Shown: positions 32,885 to 41,416 of the stretch, piece after piece
How positions within the stretch are numbered: the first letter of the stretch is position 1
Layout of the letters: each line of letters opens with the position of its first letter
From: Intestinibacillus sp. Marseille-P6563
GTDB taxonomy: Bacteria > Bacillota > Clostridia > Oscillospirales > Butyricicoccaceae
DNA length: 64,000 nt
Direction of reading: 5' to 3'
Assembly (NCBI RefSeq): GCF_900604335.1
Contig: NZ_UWOD01000001.1
Span: forward strand, 1,118,521 to 1,182,520
Position numbers and translations under genes: made by a program
The notes under the pieces: generated by a model
The model's database searches: none
What the model was told of the DNA's origin: nothing
What the model saw: the letters and a program-made list of their open reading frames with translations, nothing else

Positions 32885-33823
32885 TTACCTCCCTCTTGTT
32901 CGCTGCTGCCGTTTCAGCTCCGCCAGCACTTCCGGCGGGATACGGTCAACCAGCCGCTGTAAATTGTCCAGTTCGCTTTTCAGCTTTGCCCGTTCCATCG
33001 TATCTTTCATCTTTCCTTTTTCGCTGGCCTTTGCCCTTGCTTCCAACTTCTCATTCTCCGCCAGCAGGTCATTGATTGTGACCTTGTACTTTTTCAACTG
33101 CCCGGAGAAATTCTCCATCTGCGGGAACCACTTTTTCAGCATGGAGAGGGCTTCCTCTTTTTTCTTTCCGGCGTTCAGCGGGTTAATGCCGTCCAGTGTG
33201 GCTTCAATGGCTCTTGCCTGCCGGGAGAGGGAAACCGCCTGTTTGAAAAGCCGGGTGGGGATATGCTTCCGGCCTGTCCTGCTGGCGCTCTCCCCACGCT
33301 CCAAGTCAGGATATTTCTCCACCATATAGGCGTGAAAATCGTCCTGCCACTTCGTCAGGTTTGCCCGGTTGCCGATAATCTCCTTTGCACACAGGCGGTT
33401 GTCCTTTGTCAGCGGAACAAAGGTCAAATGCAGGTGGGGCGTTTTCTCGTCCATGTGTACCACCGCCGACACGATATTTTCCCGTCCTACCCGGCCAATG
33501 AGGAAGTCCGCCGCCCTCTGGAAAAACGCCTGTATCTCCTTTGGGGATTTCCCCTTGAAAAACTCCGGGCTGGCAGTTACCAGCGTATCGACAAACCGTG
33601 TGCTGTCCTTGCGGGTTCGGCACCCGGCCTGCTCAATCCGGCTCTGAATGAAGTGGTAATAGCGTCCCTCCGGCTTGACGATATGGAAGTTGTATTTGCT
33701 CCGGCTTGTGTCAATGTCGGGATTGCTGGCATACTGTTCTTTCTGTCTTTCGTGATGGGCTTCCAGCGGCCTTGCCGGGTTGCCCTTGTGCTTCTCAAAC
33801 CGTAAAATTGCGTGTTGTGCCAT
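32885..33823 (-). CDS. MobV-family relaxase (Mob_Pre)
   Basis: 312 residues behind AAAGGAG. N-terminal ILRFEKHK and HHERQKE, and the HUH motif HMDEKTPHLHLTFVPLT near 125 mark the MobV (pMV158-type, TnpZ-like) relaxase. The C-terminal half is coiled coil. It nicks the oriT (a matching RSA site lies at 40975-41012) and leads the strand into a helper's channel. Confidence 0.9.
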   Translation of the reverse strand: MAQHAILRFEKHKGNPARPLEAHHERQKEQYASNPDIDTSRSKYNFHIVKPEGRYYHFIQSRIEQAGCRTRKDSTRFVDTLVTASPEFFKGKSPKEIQAFFQRAADFLIGRVGRENIVSAVVHMDEKTPHLHLTFVPLTKDNRLCAKEIIGNRANLTKWQDDFHAYMVEKYPDLERGESASRTGRKHIPTRLFKQAVSLSRQARAIEATLDGINPLNAGKKKEEALSMLKKWFPQMENFSGQLKKYKVTINDLLAENEKLEARAKASEKGKMKDTMERAKLKSELDNLQRLVDRIPPEVLAELKRQQRTRGR

Positions 33824-34005
33824 TCTGCTCCTTTCCCCATTCCTTTCCTATCCGGGGTTTTCCACAGGGAAAATCCCGCAGAAAATAGCTCGGATAGGAT
33901 TGGAATGGATAGAATATAAATCAGTCTTTTTATCTTTGTATTTCTATATACCGTCCGGTTTTCGTACGTCTCAGGAGTGATTTCCGTACTTCATGGGTAC
34001 GGTTT

Positions 34006-34401
34006 TCAGTCCTCCGGTGTACCAGAACGGGATTTCTTAAAGTCGGTGTTTGGAACCGCTTCATAGGATTTTGGGAAAATGCGGTTGGGTTTTCCACAGC
34101 CCTGCTTCTGGATCTCCACCAGTCCGGCGTATTGCAGTTCCCGCAGGGTATTCACCGCTTTCTGCCGCCCACAATGGAGCAGTGTGACCACTTCACAGAT
34201 AGGGTAATACAGGAAAATCCGTCCGCAGTCATCCGCCCACCCATTCTTGCGGGATAACTCTGTCCGGCGCAGGATAAAGGCGTACAGAACCTTTGCCTCG
34301 TTGGACAGGGGCTTGAATGTGGGGGCTTCAAAGAGAAAATTCGGGAGCCGGGTGAAGCTGAACGCCTTTTCCGGCTGGTGGATATAGATGGTATTTGTCA
34401 T
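34006..34401 (-). CDS. Replication initiator protein A N-terminal domain
   Basis: 131 residues: FTRLPNFLFEAPTFKPLSNE AKVLYAFILRRTELS, then IFLYYPICEVVTLLHCGRQK and LVEIQKQGCGKPNRIF form the winged-helix domain of RepA-type initiators on ICEs and plasmids. Longer members have a further C-terminal domain, absent here. It may allow replication of the excised circle. Confidence 0.75.
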   Translation of the reverse strand: MTNTIYIHQPEKAFSFTRLPNFLFEAPTFKPLSNEAKVLYAFILRRTELSRKNGWADDCGRIFLYYPICEVVTLLHCGRQKAVNTLRELQYAGLVEIQKQGCGKPNRIFPKSYEAVPNTDFKKSRSGTPED

Positions 34402-34512
34402 AGTTCGTTTTGTGGACGGTTAGAAGCCCGTTTTCCGGGGCGGGCGATACTTTATACCACCTGCCCCGGTTTGGGGCTTGCAAAGCCTGATAAATCAAGG
34501 CTTTTTTCGCTC

Positions 34513-34926
34513 CTAACTGTCCACAGCAGACCTCCTTTTCCGTTCACTTTCTGTTTTCTGCCGCCTGTGAACTCTGGCGGCACAGCCGGGGCAGTATTTT
34601 GCCCGGTTGGATTTGGGGACGAACACACCGCCGCAGACCGCACAGCGTTTCAAGTCCTTATCCCGGAAAATTTCCGCTTCCAGCGTCCCGTCCAGCGGCA
34701 AGACCGCCCAGCGGAACCACTTACAGCAGACCGAGAAAGAAATCGTCTGCGGGCAGGTGCAGGTGTCCCCATCGTCAAGGGCAATGCAGTTGCCGTCCTC
34801 ACAGCAACAGCACTCCCGGCGTATCAGGGCGCTTGCCCGTTTCCGCTGCGCCGGGGTCATGCGGTAAAGGGAACCGTCCGGCCTGCATTCCAGCGGCGGC
34901 AAGTCTTTGTAGGGATTATTTTTCAT
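34513..34926 (-). CDS. Cysteine-rich VLP-domain protein
   Basis: 137 residues behind GGAGGG. Cysteine clusters CCCCEDGNC, CTCPQ, CCKWFRWAVLPLD and a C-terminal zinc ribbon CAVCGGVFVPKSNRAKYCPGC match the VLP-domain proteins of clostridial mobile elements. Function unknown. Confidence 0.8.
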   Translation of the reverse strand: MKNNPYKDLPPLECRPDGSLYRMTPAQRKRASALIRRECCCCEDGNCIALDDGDTCTCPQTISFSVCCKWFRWAVLPLDGTLEAEIFRDKDLKRCAVCGGVFVPKSNRAKYCPGCAARVHRRQKTESERKRRSAVDS

Positions 34927-35306
34927 GCGTTCCCTCCGTTTTGCTTTCCGCTGCCGTTCTCCCCGAAAAGGCTTCCTGCCCCATTCCTGCGGCGTGTTCC
35001 GGCGTTGGCACGCTCACCATAACTTCGGGACAACTTGTCCCAAAGTGACCTCTGGACAAAGTGTCCAGAAGTCGGCTCCTTGCGGTGCTTCCCCAGCCGG
35101 GGGTATTCCTTTTCGGACGGTCATTCGGTTTTCAAGGTGCTGTCCATCGATGAACTAACCTAAGTCTACACCGAAATGACCGCCCGTCCCGTATATCCGA
35201 AAGGTGGGAAATCTGCCTGAAAATCCCCCCATTTCCACGCTCTCGGAATTGTGGTAGAATGGAAGAAACTGAACAGTAAATTTGAAGTTGTGGAGGTAAC
35301 ACATAG
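34927..35306. other. Divergent intergenic region with paired inverted repeats
   Basis: No gene. Two adjacent inverted repeats, GGGACAACTTGTCCC (about 35029-35043) and CTGGACAAAGTGTCCAG, resemble a third, GGACATTTTGTCC, at 40797-40809 near the other end of the element. They may be sites for the RepA-like or XRE protein. Confidence 0.45.
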
Positions 35307-35852
35307 ATGGATCAAGGTAGAATTATTGTAATCACAGGTTCGCCGGGGACGGGGAAAACTACAACGGCATCTACTGTTGCAAAAGAATCGGATTTGGAAA
35401 AATCTGTGCATATGCACACAGATGACTTTTATCATTATTTGAGTAAAGGGGCAATACCACCATATTTGCCAGAATCAAATGAGCAAAATTTGATTGTCAT
35501 TGAAGCATTTTTAGAAGCCGCGAAGCGATATGCTCGTGGTGGATATGATGTAATTGTAGATGGTATTGTAGGACCGTGGTTTTTAGAGCCGTGGCTCAAC
35601 ATTGTTCAAGAGCATTATGAAGTACACTATATCGTTTTAAGAGCAAGTAAAGAAGAAACTATGAAGAGAGCTATCAAACGCTCAAAGTTAGACAGAGAAA
35701 CAAATATTGAATTAGTTGAAACGATGTGGGAACAATTTTCCAATTTAGGAATCTATGAATCAAATGTTATTGATACAACTACGCACTCAGTCAAAGATAC
35801 TGTATCAGCAGTAAAAGAAAAAATTGTAAGGGGTACTGCTTTACTGCTTTAG
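35307..35852 (+). CDS. P-loop kinase-like cargo protein
   Basis: 181 residues behind GGAGG. Walker A GSPGTGKTTTAS near residue 11, then MHTDDFYHYL and VIVDGIVGPWFLEPW, and a lid region RASKEETMKRAIKRSKLD. The layout is that of AAA_33/chloramphenicol phosphotransferase-like kinases. AT-rich compared with the backbone, so recently acquired. No partner antitoxin is seen. Substrate unknown; a resistance role is possible but not shown. Confidence 0.65.
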   Translation: MDQGRIIVITGSPGTGKTTTASTVAKESDLEKSVHMHTDDFYHYLSKGAIPPYLPESNEQNLIVIEAFLEAAKRYARGGYDVIVDGIVGPWFLEPWLNIVQEHYEVHYIVLRASKEETMKRAIKRSKLDRETNIELVETMWEQFSNLGIYESNVIDTTTHSVKDTVSAVKEKIVRGTALLL

Positions 35853-35889
35853 GCAATTCCAGTTTGTCGAGCAGACAAGGAGGGAGAAC

Positions 35890-36690
35890 ATGGAACTATC
35901 CATACAAGAACGCCTGAAAGACCTGCGTGTGGAGCGTGGCCTGACGCTGGAGCAGCTTGCGGAAGAAACCCATCTCTCCAAGTCTGCGTTAGGCAGCTAT
36001 GAGGGGGACAAGTTCAAGGACATCAGCCACTATGCCCTTATCCAGCTGGCAAAGTTTTACGAAGTGTCCGTTGATTATCTGCTGTGCCGTTCTGAAACAA
36101 AAAATCACCCAAACGCCGATCTTGCAGACCTGCGTTTGAGTGATGATATGATTGAATTTTTGAAAAGCAGGCTGGTGGATAATGCCCTCCTGTGTGAACT
36201 GGCGACGCACCCGGATTTTCCCCGGCTCATGGCTGACCTTGAAATCTATGTAAACGGCATAGCGGCAAAGCAGGTACAGGGGGCAAACGCCATTGTGGAC
36301 GCTGTGAGCGCAACTATTATGAAGCAGCACAATCCCGGTCTGACCGACCCGCAGTTAAGGCAGCTGATCGCCGCCCACATTGACGATGACAGCTTTTGCC
36401 GCCATGTGATACAGCAGGATATAAACAAGATAGCCCTTGACCTGCGGAAAGCCCACAAGGACGATTTTTTCAGTGTCCCGGAGGACAATCCTCTGGAAGA
36501 TTTCTTGCAGACCGCCGAAGAAGCCGCCAGCCCAAACAGCGACCCGGAACAGGCTGCGATGGCCTTTATCTGCAAGCGGCTCAAACTGAACTATGGGAAG
36601 CTGTCGGAGGAGGAAAAGAAATGGCTGAAAAGGATTGCACAGAAGTCGGACTTGCTGAAAAATCCAAACCCGCAGCGGGGAAGAAAATGA
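35890..36690 (+). CDS. XRE-family regulator of the IME
   Basis: 266 residues. HTH at 8-62: LKDLRVERGLTLEQLAEETH LSKSALGSYE and FYEVSVDYLLC. The long helical C-terminal part (LADLRLSDDMIEFLKSRLVD) is common in regulators of Tn1549/Tn4451-like elements. GAGGGAGA precedes the ATG. Probably controls mobilisation or cargo genes. Confidence 0.75.
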   Translation: MELSIQERLKDLRVERGLTLEQLAEETHLSKSALGSYEGDKFKDISHYALIQLAKFYEVSVDYLLCRSETKNHPNADLADLRLSDDMIEFLKSRLVDNALLCELATHPDFPRLMADLEIYVNGIAAKQVQGANAIVDAVSATIMKQHNPGLTDPQLRQLIAAHIDDDSFCRHVIQQDINKIALDLRKAHKDDFFSVPEDNPLEDFLQTAEEAASPNSDPEQAAMAFICKRLKLNYGKLSEEEKKWLKRIAQKSDLLKNPNPQRGRK

Positions 36691-36700
36691 GAAATTAGAT

Positions 36701-37168
36701 ATGCAAAAAGGAAAAATGAGATTCATTGAAGTAGAAACCAAAAACAGGACGGCGGATTTCATAAATCGGCTGCTGACGGTATGGGAAAGTTCTGTAAGAG
36801 CGACACACCTGTTTCTGTCGGACAGTGAAATCAAAAAGATAAAAGAATATGTACCGCAGGCGCTCGCTGGAATTGCGCATTTGATGATCGCAGAAGATGA
36901 TAGGGGCTGCCCCGGGGCTTTTATGGGGATCAAGGACGGCACCTTGGAAATGCTGTTCATTTCCCCGGAAGAAAGAGGAAAGGGGCTCGGAAAGCGCCTG
37001 CTCCAATATGGGATTAAAACCTATGCCGTAGAGCGGGTGGCTGTGAATGAGCAAAACCCACAGGCCAAGGGCTTTTATGAACACATGGGCTTTCAGGTTT
37101 ATAAAAGGACAGACCTTGACGAACAGGGCAATCCTTATCCGCTTTTATACATGAGCCTTAACATCTAA
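36701..37168 (+). CDS. GNAT-family acetyltransferase
   Basis: 155 residues; the start could also be the internal ATG at 36716, which has AAAGGA close by. The acetyl-CoA binding signature LFISPEERGKGLGKRLLQYG and the ending NPQAKGFYEHMGFQVYKRTD LDEQGNPYPLLYM place it with small-molecule or protein N-acetyltransferases. It follows the XRE gene by 10 bp. Substrate unknown. Confidence 0.8.
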   Translation: MQKGKMRFIEVETKNRTADFINRLLTVWESSVRATHLFLSDSEIKKIKEYVPQALAGIAHLMIAEDDRGCPGAFMGIKDGTLEMLFISPEERGKGLGKRLLQYGIKTYAVERVAVNEQNPQAKGFYEHMGFQVYKRTDLDEQGNPYPLLYMSLNI

Positions 37169-37256
37169 ATCGGATTTTACGAAATCTCATATCCCGCAGA
37201 GAAGCAAAAACAGAAAGTACCCTGCCTTATACTCATTATCATCATTGCCCTTTTCC

Positions 37257-37285
37257 TTGACTTGCTTGTGTCTTTGTGATACACT
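37257..37285 (+). promoter_or_regulatory. Promoter of the ABC-F gene
   Basis: -35 TTGACT (37257-37262), -10 TACACT (37280-37285), 17-bp spacer, about 260 bp upstream of the coding start; the long leader holds the attenuator. Confidence 0.75.
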
Positions 37286-37317
37286 AACATACATAAAATT
37301 AGAGGTGAGGTGGAAAG

Positions 37318-37341
37318 ATGATTAACTTTTCTTGCAAATAA
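37318..37341 (+). CDS. Attenuator leader peptide MINFSCK
   Basis: Seven codons behind GAGGTGAGGTGG. The coding sequence itself forms the 5' arm (37324-37337) of an anti-terminator with 37388-37400, so a ribosome stalled here would change leader folding. Confidence 0.65.
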   Translation: MINFSCK

Positions 37342-37469
37342 ATTGGAATATACAGTGATACTGTGTTTTACAGTACCATTGTACCCATTGCAAGAAAGTT
37401 AAAAGTCTATTCACTCGATATATCGTAGGCGTATCACTCTTGATAGGAGTGGTACTATTATGCTGTGAC

Positions 37470-37506
37470 GAGCTGCAAGAATTGACTTTCTTGCAGCTCT
37501 TATTTT
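37470..37506 (+). terminator. Attenuator terminator upstream of the ABC-F gene
   Basis: A 12-bp stem GAGCTGCAAGAA/TTCTTGCAGCTC then TTATTTTAT, placed before the coding start. TTGCAAGAAAGTT (37388-37400) can pair with either the leader ORF or the 3' arm of this stem. Another hairpin, GTATCACTC/GAGTGGTAC, lies between. Confidence 0.8.
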
Positions 37507-37542
37507 ATGTTCTTTATCCCCGGAATAAAGGAGGAATGCGAT

Positions 37543-39018
37543 ATGTCGATGATCCGAGTCGAGAACCTTACCTTTGCCTATCCATCCAGCTATGATAACA
37601 TTTTTGAAAATGTCAATTTTCAAATTGATACAGATTGGAAACTTGGGTTTGTTGGAAGAAACGGTAGAGGGAAAACAACTTTTCTAAATCTCTTGCTTGG
37701 AAAGTATGAATACCACGGGAAAATACAAGCCTCTGTGCAATTTGATTACTTTCCATATCCTGTGAACAACAAAAACAGATTAACTACGGATATTCTCTCG
37801 GAAGTCTGCCCGCTGGCGGAAGAGTGGGAGCTGTTGAGAGAACTATCCTATCTGGAAGTCCGTGATGATGTACTTTGGAGGCCATTTTTTACGCTTTCCA
37901 ATGGAGAGCAGACCAAGGTGCTGCTTGCCGCTCTATTTCTGAATGATGGACACTTTTTACTGATTGATGAACCGACAAACCATTTGGATATGAAAGCCAG
38001 AGAAACCGTTTCAGCATACCTGAAACGGAAAAAGGGATTTATCTTAGTCTCTCATGATCGCTGTTTTTTAGATGGCTGTGTTGACCATATCCTGTCGATC
38101 AATCGGTCAAACATCGAAGTGCAAAGTGGAAATTTTTCTACTTGGTTCACCAACTTCCAGCGTCAACAAGAATTTGAACTCTCTCAAAATGTGAAGCTGA
38201 AAAAAAGCATTGATAATATGCAAAAGGCCGCTAAAAGAACTTCTGTCTGGTCAGACCGAATTGAAGCGTCAAAATATGGGAACGGCCCGGTTGACCGAGG
38301 GTATATTGGTCACAAATCTGCCAAAATGATGAAACGCTCAAAGGCTATCGAAGTGCGGCAGCAACGGGCAATCGAGGAAAAGTCCGGCCTTCTCAAAAAT
38401 TTGGAAACCGTAGAAGATTTGAAAATAGCTCCGCTTCTCTATTTTTCAGATACCTTAGTGACTTTCTCTGATGTTGTACCGATTTTTGACGGTAAAAATG
38501 TCTGCCAGCCAATCTCGTTTACAGTAAAACAGGGAGAACGCATTGCCCTTGATGGAAAAAATGGTTCTGGGAAAACGAGCCTTCTAAAGCTACTGGTCGG
38601 GCAACAAATAGAACATCGTGGGACAGTTGCAATAGGTTCTGGCATGATATTGTCCTATGTACCTCAAGATACTTCTATGCTGAACGGTTCGTTATCAGAG
38701 TTCGCGGAAGCCAATCGTGTTGATGAAAGTTTGTTTAAGGCAATCTTACGGAAAATGGATTTTTCACGAATACAGTTTGAAAAGAAAATGGAAGATTTTT
38801 CAGCGGGACAAAAGAAAAAAGTGTTGATAGCAAAAAGCCTTTGTGAACAAGCACATCTGTATGTGTGGGATGAACCTCTTAACTATATTGACATCTATTC
38901 TCGAATGCAAATTGAAAATCTGATTAGGGAATTTTCTCCTACAATGATCTTCGTAGAACATGATCTTGCATTCAGAAATAACATGGCGACAAAAAGCATT
39001 TGCCTGGCTGCCGAATAG
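37543..39018 (+). CDS. ABC-F ribosomal protection protein (Lsa/CplR type)
   Basis: 491 residues from ATG 37543 behind AAGGAGG. Two ABC domains with no membrane part: Walker A GRNGRGKTTFLN and GKNGSGKTSLLK, signatures LSNGEQTKVLLAA and FSAGQKKKVLIA, Walker B HFLLIDEPTNHLD and LYVWDEPLNYID, joined by a basic linker (about 205-300) that reaches the peptidyl transferase centre. Lsa/CplR relatives protect ribosomes from lincosamides, streptogramin A and pleuromutilins. The attenuator upstream supports drug-induced expression. Exact spectrum is inference. Low GC, horizontally acquired. Confidence 0.88.
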   Translation: MSMIRVENLTFAYPSSYDNIFENVNFQIDTDWKLGFVGRNGRGKTTFLNLLLGKYEYHGKIQASVQFDYFPYPVNNKNRLTTDILSEVCPLAEEWELLRELSYLEVRDDVLWRPFFTLSNGEQTKVLLAALFLNDGHFLLIDEPTNHLDMKARETVSAYLKRKKGFILVSHDRCFLDGCVDHILSINRSNIEVQSGNFSTWFTNFQRQQEFELSQNVKLKKSIDNMQKAAKRTSVWSDRIEASKYGNGPVDRGYIGHKSAKMMKRSKAIEVRQQRAIEEKSGLLKNLETVEDLKIAPLLYFSDTLVTFSDVVPIFDGKNVCQPISFTVKQGERIALDGKNGSGKTSLLKLLVGQQIEHRGTVAIGSGMILSYVPQDTSMLNGSLSEFAEANRVDESLFKAILRKMDFSRIQFEKKMEDFSAGQKKKVLIAKSLCEQAHLYVWDEPLNYIDIYSRMQIENLIREFSPTMIFVEHDLAFRNNMATKSICLAAE

Positions 39019-39089
39019 CAAGATCAGCCGAGCCAGTCAACGATCAAGATGAACGGGCCGTGAAGTGCTCCCCAAAAGTTGGACAAAAG

Positions 39090-39938
39090 TTATGCGGCAA
39101 AGCCATTTTGAATTCTGTATTGGACAGGACTTAACCCATTCAATTTTTCTTTGATTCGGTTATGGTTATAGTATTCAAGATAAGCGATCAGTTCCTGGCA
39201 GAACTCGTCTAATGATTGGAACGTCCGCAGGTATAGCAGTTCCGATTTTAACAGTCCGAAGAAGTTTTCCATAACCGCATTGTCCAGACAGTTTCCCTTT
39301 CTGGACATACTTTGCCGAATGCCTTTTTCTAACAGTCTTTTTTGATACCTGACGTTCTGATATTGCCAGCCCTGATCCGAATGAAGGATCAGCCCGCTGC
39401 TGTCCGGGAGCCGGGAGAATGCTTTATCCAGCATCTCATCCACCTGGCGGTAATTAGCCCGTTCACTGATGGCATAGCTGATGATCTCACCATTATACAG
39501 GTCAAGCACAGGAGAAAGATAAAGTTTGTTTCCAAACAGGGAAAACTCAGTCACATCAGTTACCCATTTCTGATTCGGCCTTTCCGCATGGAAATCTCTA
39601 GCCAGTAGATTTGGTGCAATCTTGCCGACTTCTCCACGGTAAGAACGATACTTTTTCATTCGTACCATACATTTTAGGCCTGACTCCTTCATCAGCTTTT
39701 GTACCGTCTTGTGGTTCAGACAAAAGCCTCTGTTGCGTAATTCCATACCAATCCGCCGATACCCGTACCGGCCTTGATTCTCCTGATAAATTGCTATGAT
39801 TTCCGCCCTTTCTTTTGCGTATTTATCCACAGCATTGGCTTTCCGGGAATGATAGTAGTATGTACTTCGGGGAATGCCGGCCAGTTTAAGTAATGCTGCC
39901 AGAGGATAATCACGCCTTAATTCTGTAACAGCAGCCAC
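39090..39938 (-). CDS. IS3-family transposase OrfB
   Basis: 282 residues. HTH_21 segment GRYGYRRIGMELRNRGFCLN, then the DDE core KWVTDVTEFSLFGNKLYLSP (D1), LILHSDQGWQYQ (D2) and NAVMENFFGLLKSEL (E). Normally made as an OrfAB fusion by -1 slippage at the A7 run 39986-39992 near the end of orfA. Confidence 0.93.
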   Translation of the reverse strand: MAAVTELRRDYPLAALLKLAGIPRSTYYYHSRKANAVDKYAKERAEIIAIYQENQGRYGYRRIGMELRNRGFCLNHKTVQKLMKESGLKCMVRMKKYRSYRGEVGKIAPNLLARDFHAERPNQKWVTDVTEFSLFGNKLYLSPVLDLYNGEIISYAISERANYRQVDEMLDKAFSRLPDSSGLILHSDQGWQYQNVRYQKRLLEKGIRQSMSRKGNCLDNAVMENFFGLLKSELLYLRTFQSLDEFCQELIAYLEYYNHNRIKEKLNGLSPVQYRIQNGFAA

Positions 39939-39946
39939 AACATCGC

Positions 39947-40456
39947 TTATTCGGGTTCTTCCCGCTTCTGAATTAAGGCGTTTAATTTTTTTAGGTAATC
40001 ATTCTCCATTCTCAACCGGTAATTTTCTTCTGACAGCCGCTTGTTTTCCTGTTGCAGCTCCGACTGTTCCTGCTTCTTTTGTCGTTTTTCGCTACCTTTT
40101 GTCGCCTGCTTTTTCATAAGTCCCCGTGCACCTTCCTTTTGGAATTTCTTCTCCCACCGGCACACTGTTACAACATCAAGGCAAAAGTGCATAGCTGTCT
40201 GTGTACAGGATAAGTGATGTTCCTGCTTGTATTGTAACACTTTTAGGCGAAACTCGCCATCAAAGCCTTTTTGTCGGCCAACCAGATTTCTGCTTAGAAG
40301 TCCTTTTGCACCATGCAGCTTATACAAGTTTACCCATTTTTCAATCGGCGTACAGGATACGCAAAATTTCTCGGATGCCTCTTTGCGTGTATGCCCTTCC
40401 AGTACATACTGAACAACTGCTAATTTTAATTCCTCACTGAACAATTCTTTTCCCAT
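39947..40456 (-). CDS. IS3-family transposase OrfA
   Basis: 169 residues from ATG 40456. Two HTH_28/HTH_Tnp parts (LKLAVVQYVLEGHTRKEASE KFCVS and LSCTQTAMHFCLDVVTVCRW) and a C-terminal leucine zipper with ENKRLSEENYRLRMENDYLK KLNAL. It gives the DNA-binding part of the OrfAB transposase. Confidence 0.92.
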   Translation of the reverse strand: MGKELFSEELKLAVVQYVLEGHTRKEASEKFCVSCTPIEKWVNLYKLHGAKGLLSRNLVGRQKGFDGEFRLKVLQYKQEHHLSCTQTAMHFCLDVVTVCRWEKKFQKEGARGLMKKQATKGSEKRQKKQEQSELQQENKRLSEENYRLRMENDYLKKLNALIQKREEPE

Positions 40457-40511
40457 AGATTTCTGCACCCCTTTCGTTGACTTTCTTGTCCAACTTTTGG
40501 GGTGCAGTTCA

Positions 40512-41160
40512 CATTTCATGCGCCGCCGTTGACAGCCCCGCCCGTCTTTGCAAAAGGTAATCAAGGCGGGAAAGCCACAAAATGGCTTCCCGCCCATTTC
40601 AATTTTGCAAGGGAGAACGCTCCCAAATTAAAAAAAGTGCGGCCAAGCACTTTGAGGGATTGGCCGCCTTGTCTGCCCGTTCAGCGGGACGGAGGGCGGC
40701 GGTCAAGGCCGGGTATAAAACCGTTCATTTCAGCCTTGACGGTTGCCCGCTGTCCTGCTACTTTTCCGGGAGTGTGGCCACAGCTTCGGGACATTTTGTC
40801 CACAAGTCGGAGCGTAGGACGAGGGACGGGGCTTTCATATACCTGCCGCCGTTCTCTGAAACCAGCCCGATTTTTTGTTCATTCCCATTCACAAAAATTC
40901 AGCCTGTTTTCCTGCCGGAGCAAACGGGGCGCAAAAAGCACCGCACCCCGTTTCCCCCGTCAGCCACGCCAGCAGGTATAACACACTACACTTTGCTTCG
41001 CAAAGTCGTGTGCCAAATGGGGGCTTTGCCCCCTTTGGAAACCCCCACAAGAAAAGGCGGTACGCTCCCCCTCCACGGGGCGCATACCGCCTTTTCTTGT
41101 TATCCAGCCCTCCGGCTGTATCGGTTGAGCAAAAGTCAGCATGGGATTGGTGTGGTATCT
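40512..41160. other. Non-coding right end of the IME with oriT and hairpins
   Basis: No gene with a ribosome site and a recognisable protein. It holds the MobV oriT (40975-41012), a GGGGGC/GCCCCC hairpin (41019-41033) and a long hairpin around 41047-41101 with arms AAGAAAAGGCGGTA and TACCGCCTTTTCTT. Confidence 0.6.
40975..41012 (-). other. MobV-type oriT (RSA site)
   Basis: On the minus strand GCACACGACTTTGCGAAGCA then AAGTGTAGTGTG/TTATAC. The inverted repeat, the AGTGTAGTGTG nick context and TTATAC match the pMV158-type RSA recognised by MobV relaxases. The nick would fall between 40982 and 40981 on the minus strand. Confidence 0.8.
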
Positions 41161-41289
41161 TTAATTATGTGAAACTCCCGACTCCCATTTGCTGACCGAC
41201 TGGCGCGATACCCCCAGCCGTTCGGCAAGTTGTTCCTGGGTCAGGCTGTCCCGTGCCCGTAGGTATTGTAAATTTTCTGGAAATGCCAT
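41161..41289 (-). pseudogene. XRE-HTH membrane protein, 5' part (split by IME)
   Basis: ATG 41287-41289 behind GAGGTGG opens MAFPENLQYLRARDSLTQEQ LAERLGVSRQSVSKWESG, an XRE HTH, which then enters the element end (VSHN, stop). The rest of the protein is at 30103-30877. Confidence 0.88.
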
Positions 41290-41416
41290 CGTGTCCACCT
41301 CACTTTATTTTTTCTGTTCTCAGGATAGCATGGACAGGCGGTCTACGGCTATCATGTTTGTGTTGCATTTGCCGAAACCCATGTAAACTTTGGGTTGCAT
41401 CGGACGAAACCGGGTA

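Larger units (their letters stand above)
39061..40511. mobile_element. IS3-family insertion sequence (IS150-like)
   Basis: 1451 bp with 26-bp inverted ends (TGAAGTGCTCCCCAAAAGTT at left; two mismatches at right). It contains overlapping orfA and orfB. No 3-4 bp target duplication is visible (ggccg before, cattt after), so neighbouring DNA was probably deleted or rearranged after insertion. Confidence 0.9.
30878..41178. mobile_element. Integrative mobilizable element with ABC-F resistance gene
   Basis: Ends are defined by the split host gene. A GG (CC on plus) dinucleotide at 30878-30879 and 41177-41178 is the likely crossover core: joining the flanks there restores TCG-GGT-GCA-AGC in frame. 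Inside the core both ends share an imperfect 21-bp inverted repeat (18 of 21, TCACATAxTTAAAGATA). It encodes a large serine recombinase, MobV relaxase and oriT, but no conjugation channel, so transfer needs a helper. Confidence 0.9.

Noticed and set aside
35307-36690. Toxin-antitoxin pair (zeta-like kinase plus XRE protein)
   Set aside because: The XRE protein is of the mobile-element regulator type with a long C terminus and its order and spacing do not match epsilon-zeta; no evidence of pairing.
37507-37542. Earlier ATG for the ABC-F gene
   Set aside because: It lies in the T-run of the attenuator terminator; the AAGGAGG site fits the ATG at 37543.
39061-40511. Composite transposon around the ABC-F gene
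   Set aside because: Only one IS copy is present and it has no target duplication; no second copy lies upstream of 37200.
40582-41172. 196-codon frame in the right end of the mobilizable element
   Set aside because: It spans the oriT and several hairpins, has no ribosome site and no protein-like pattern.
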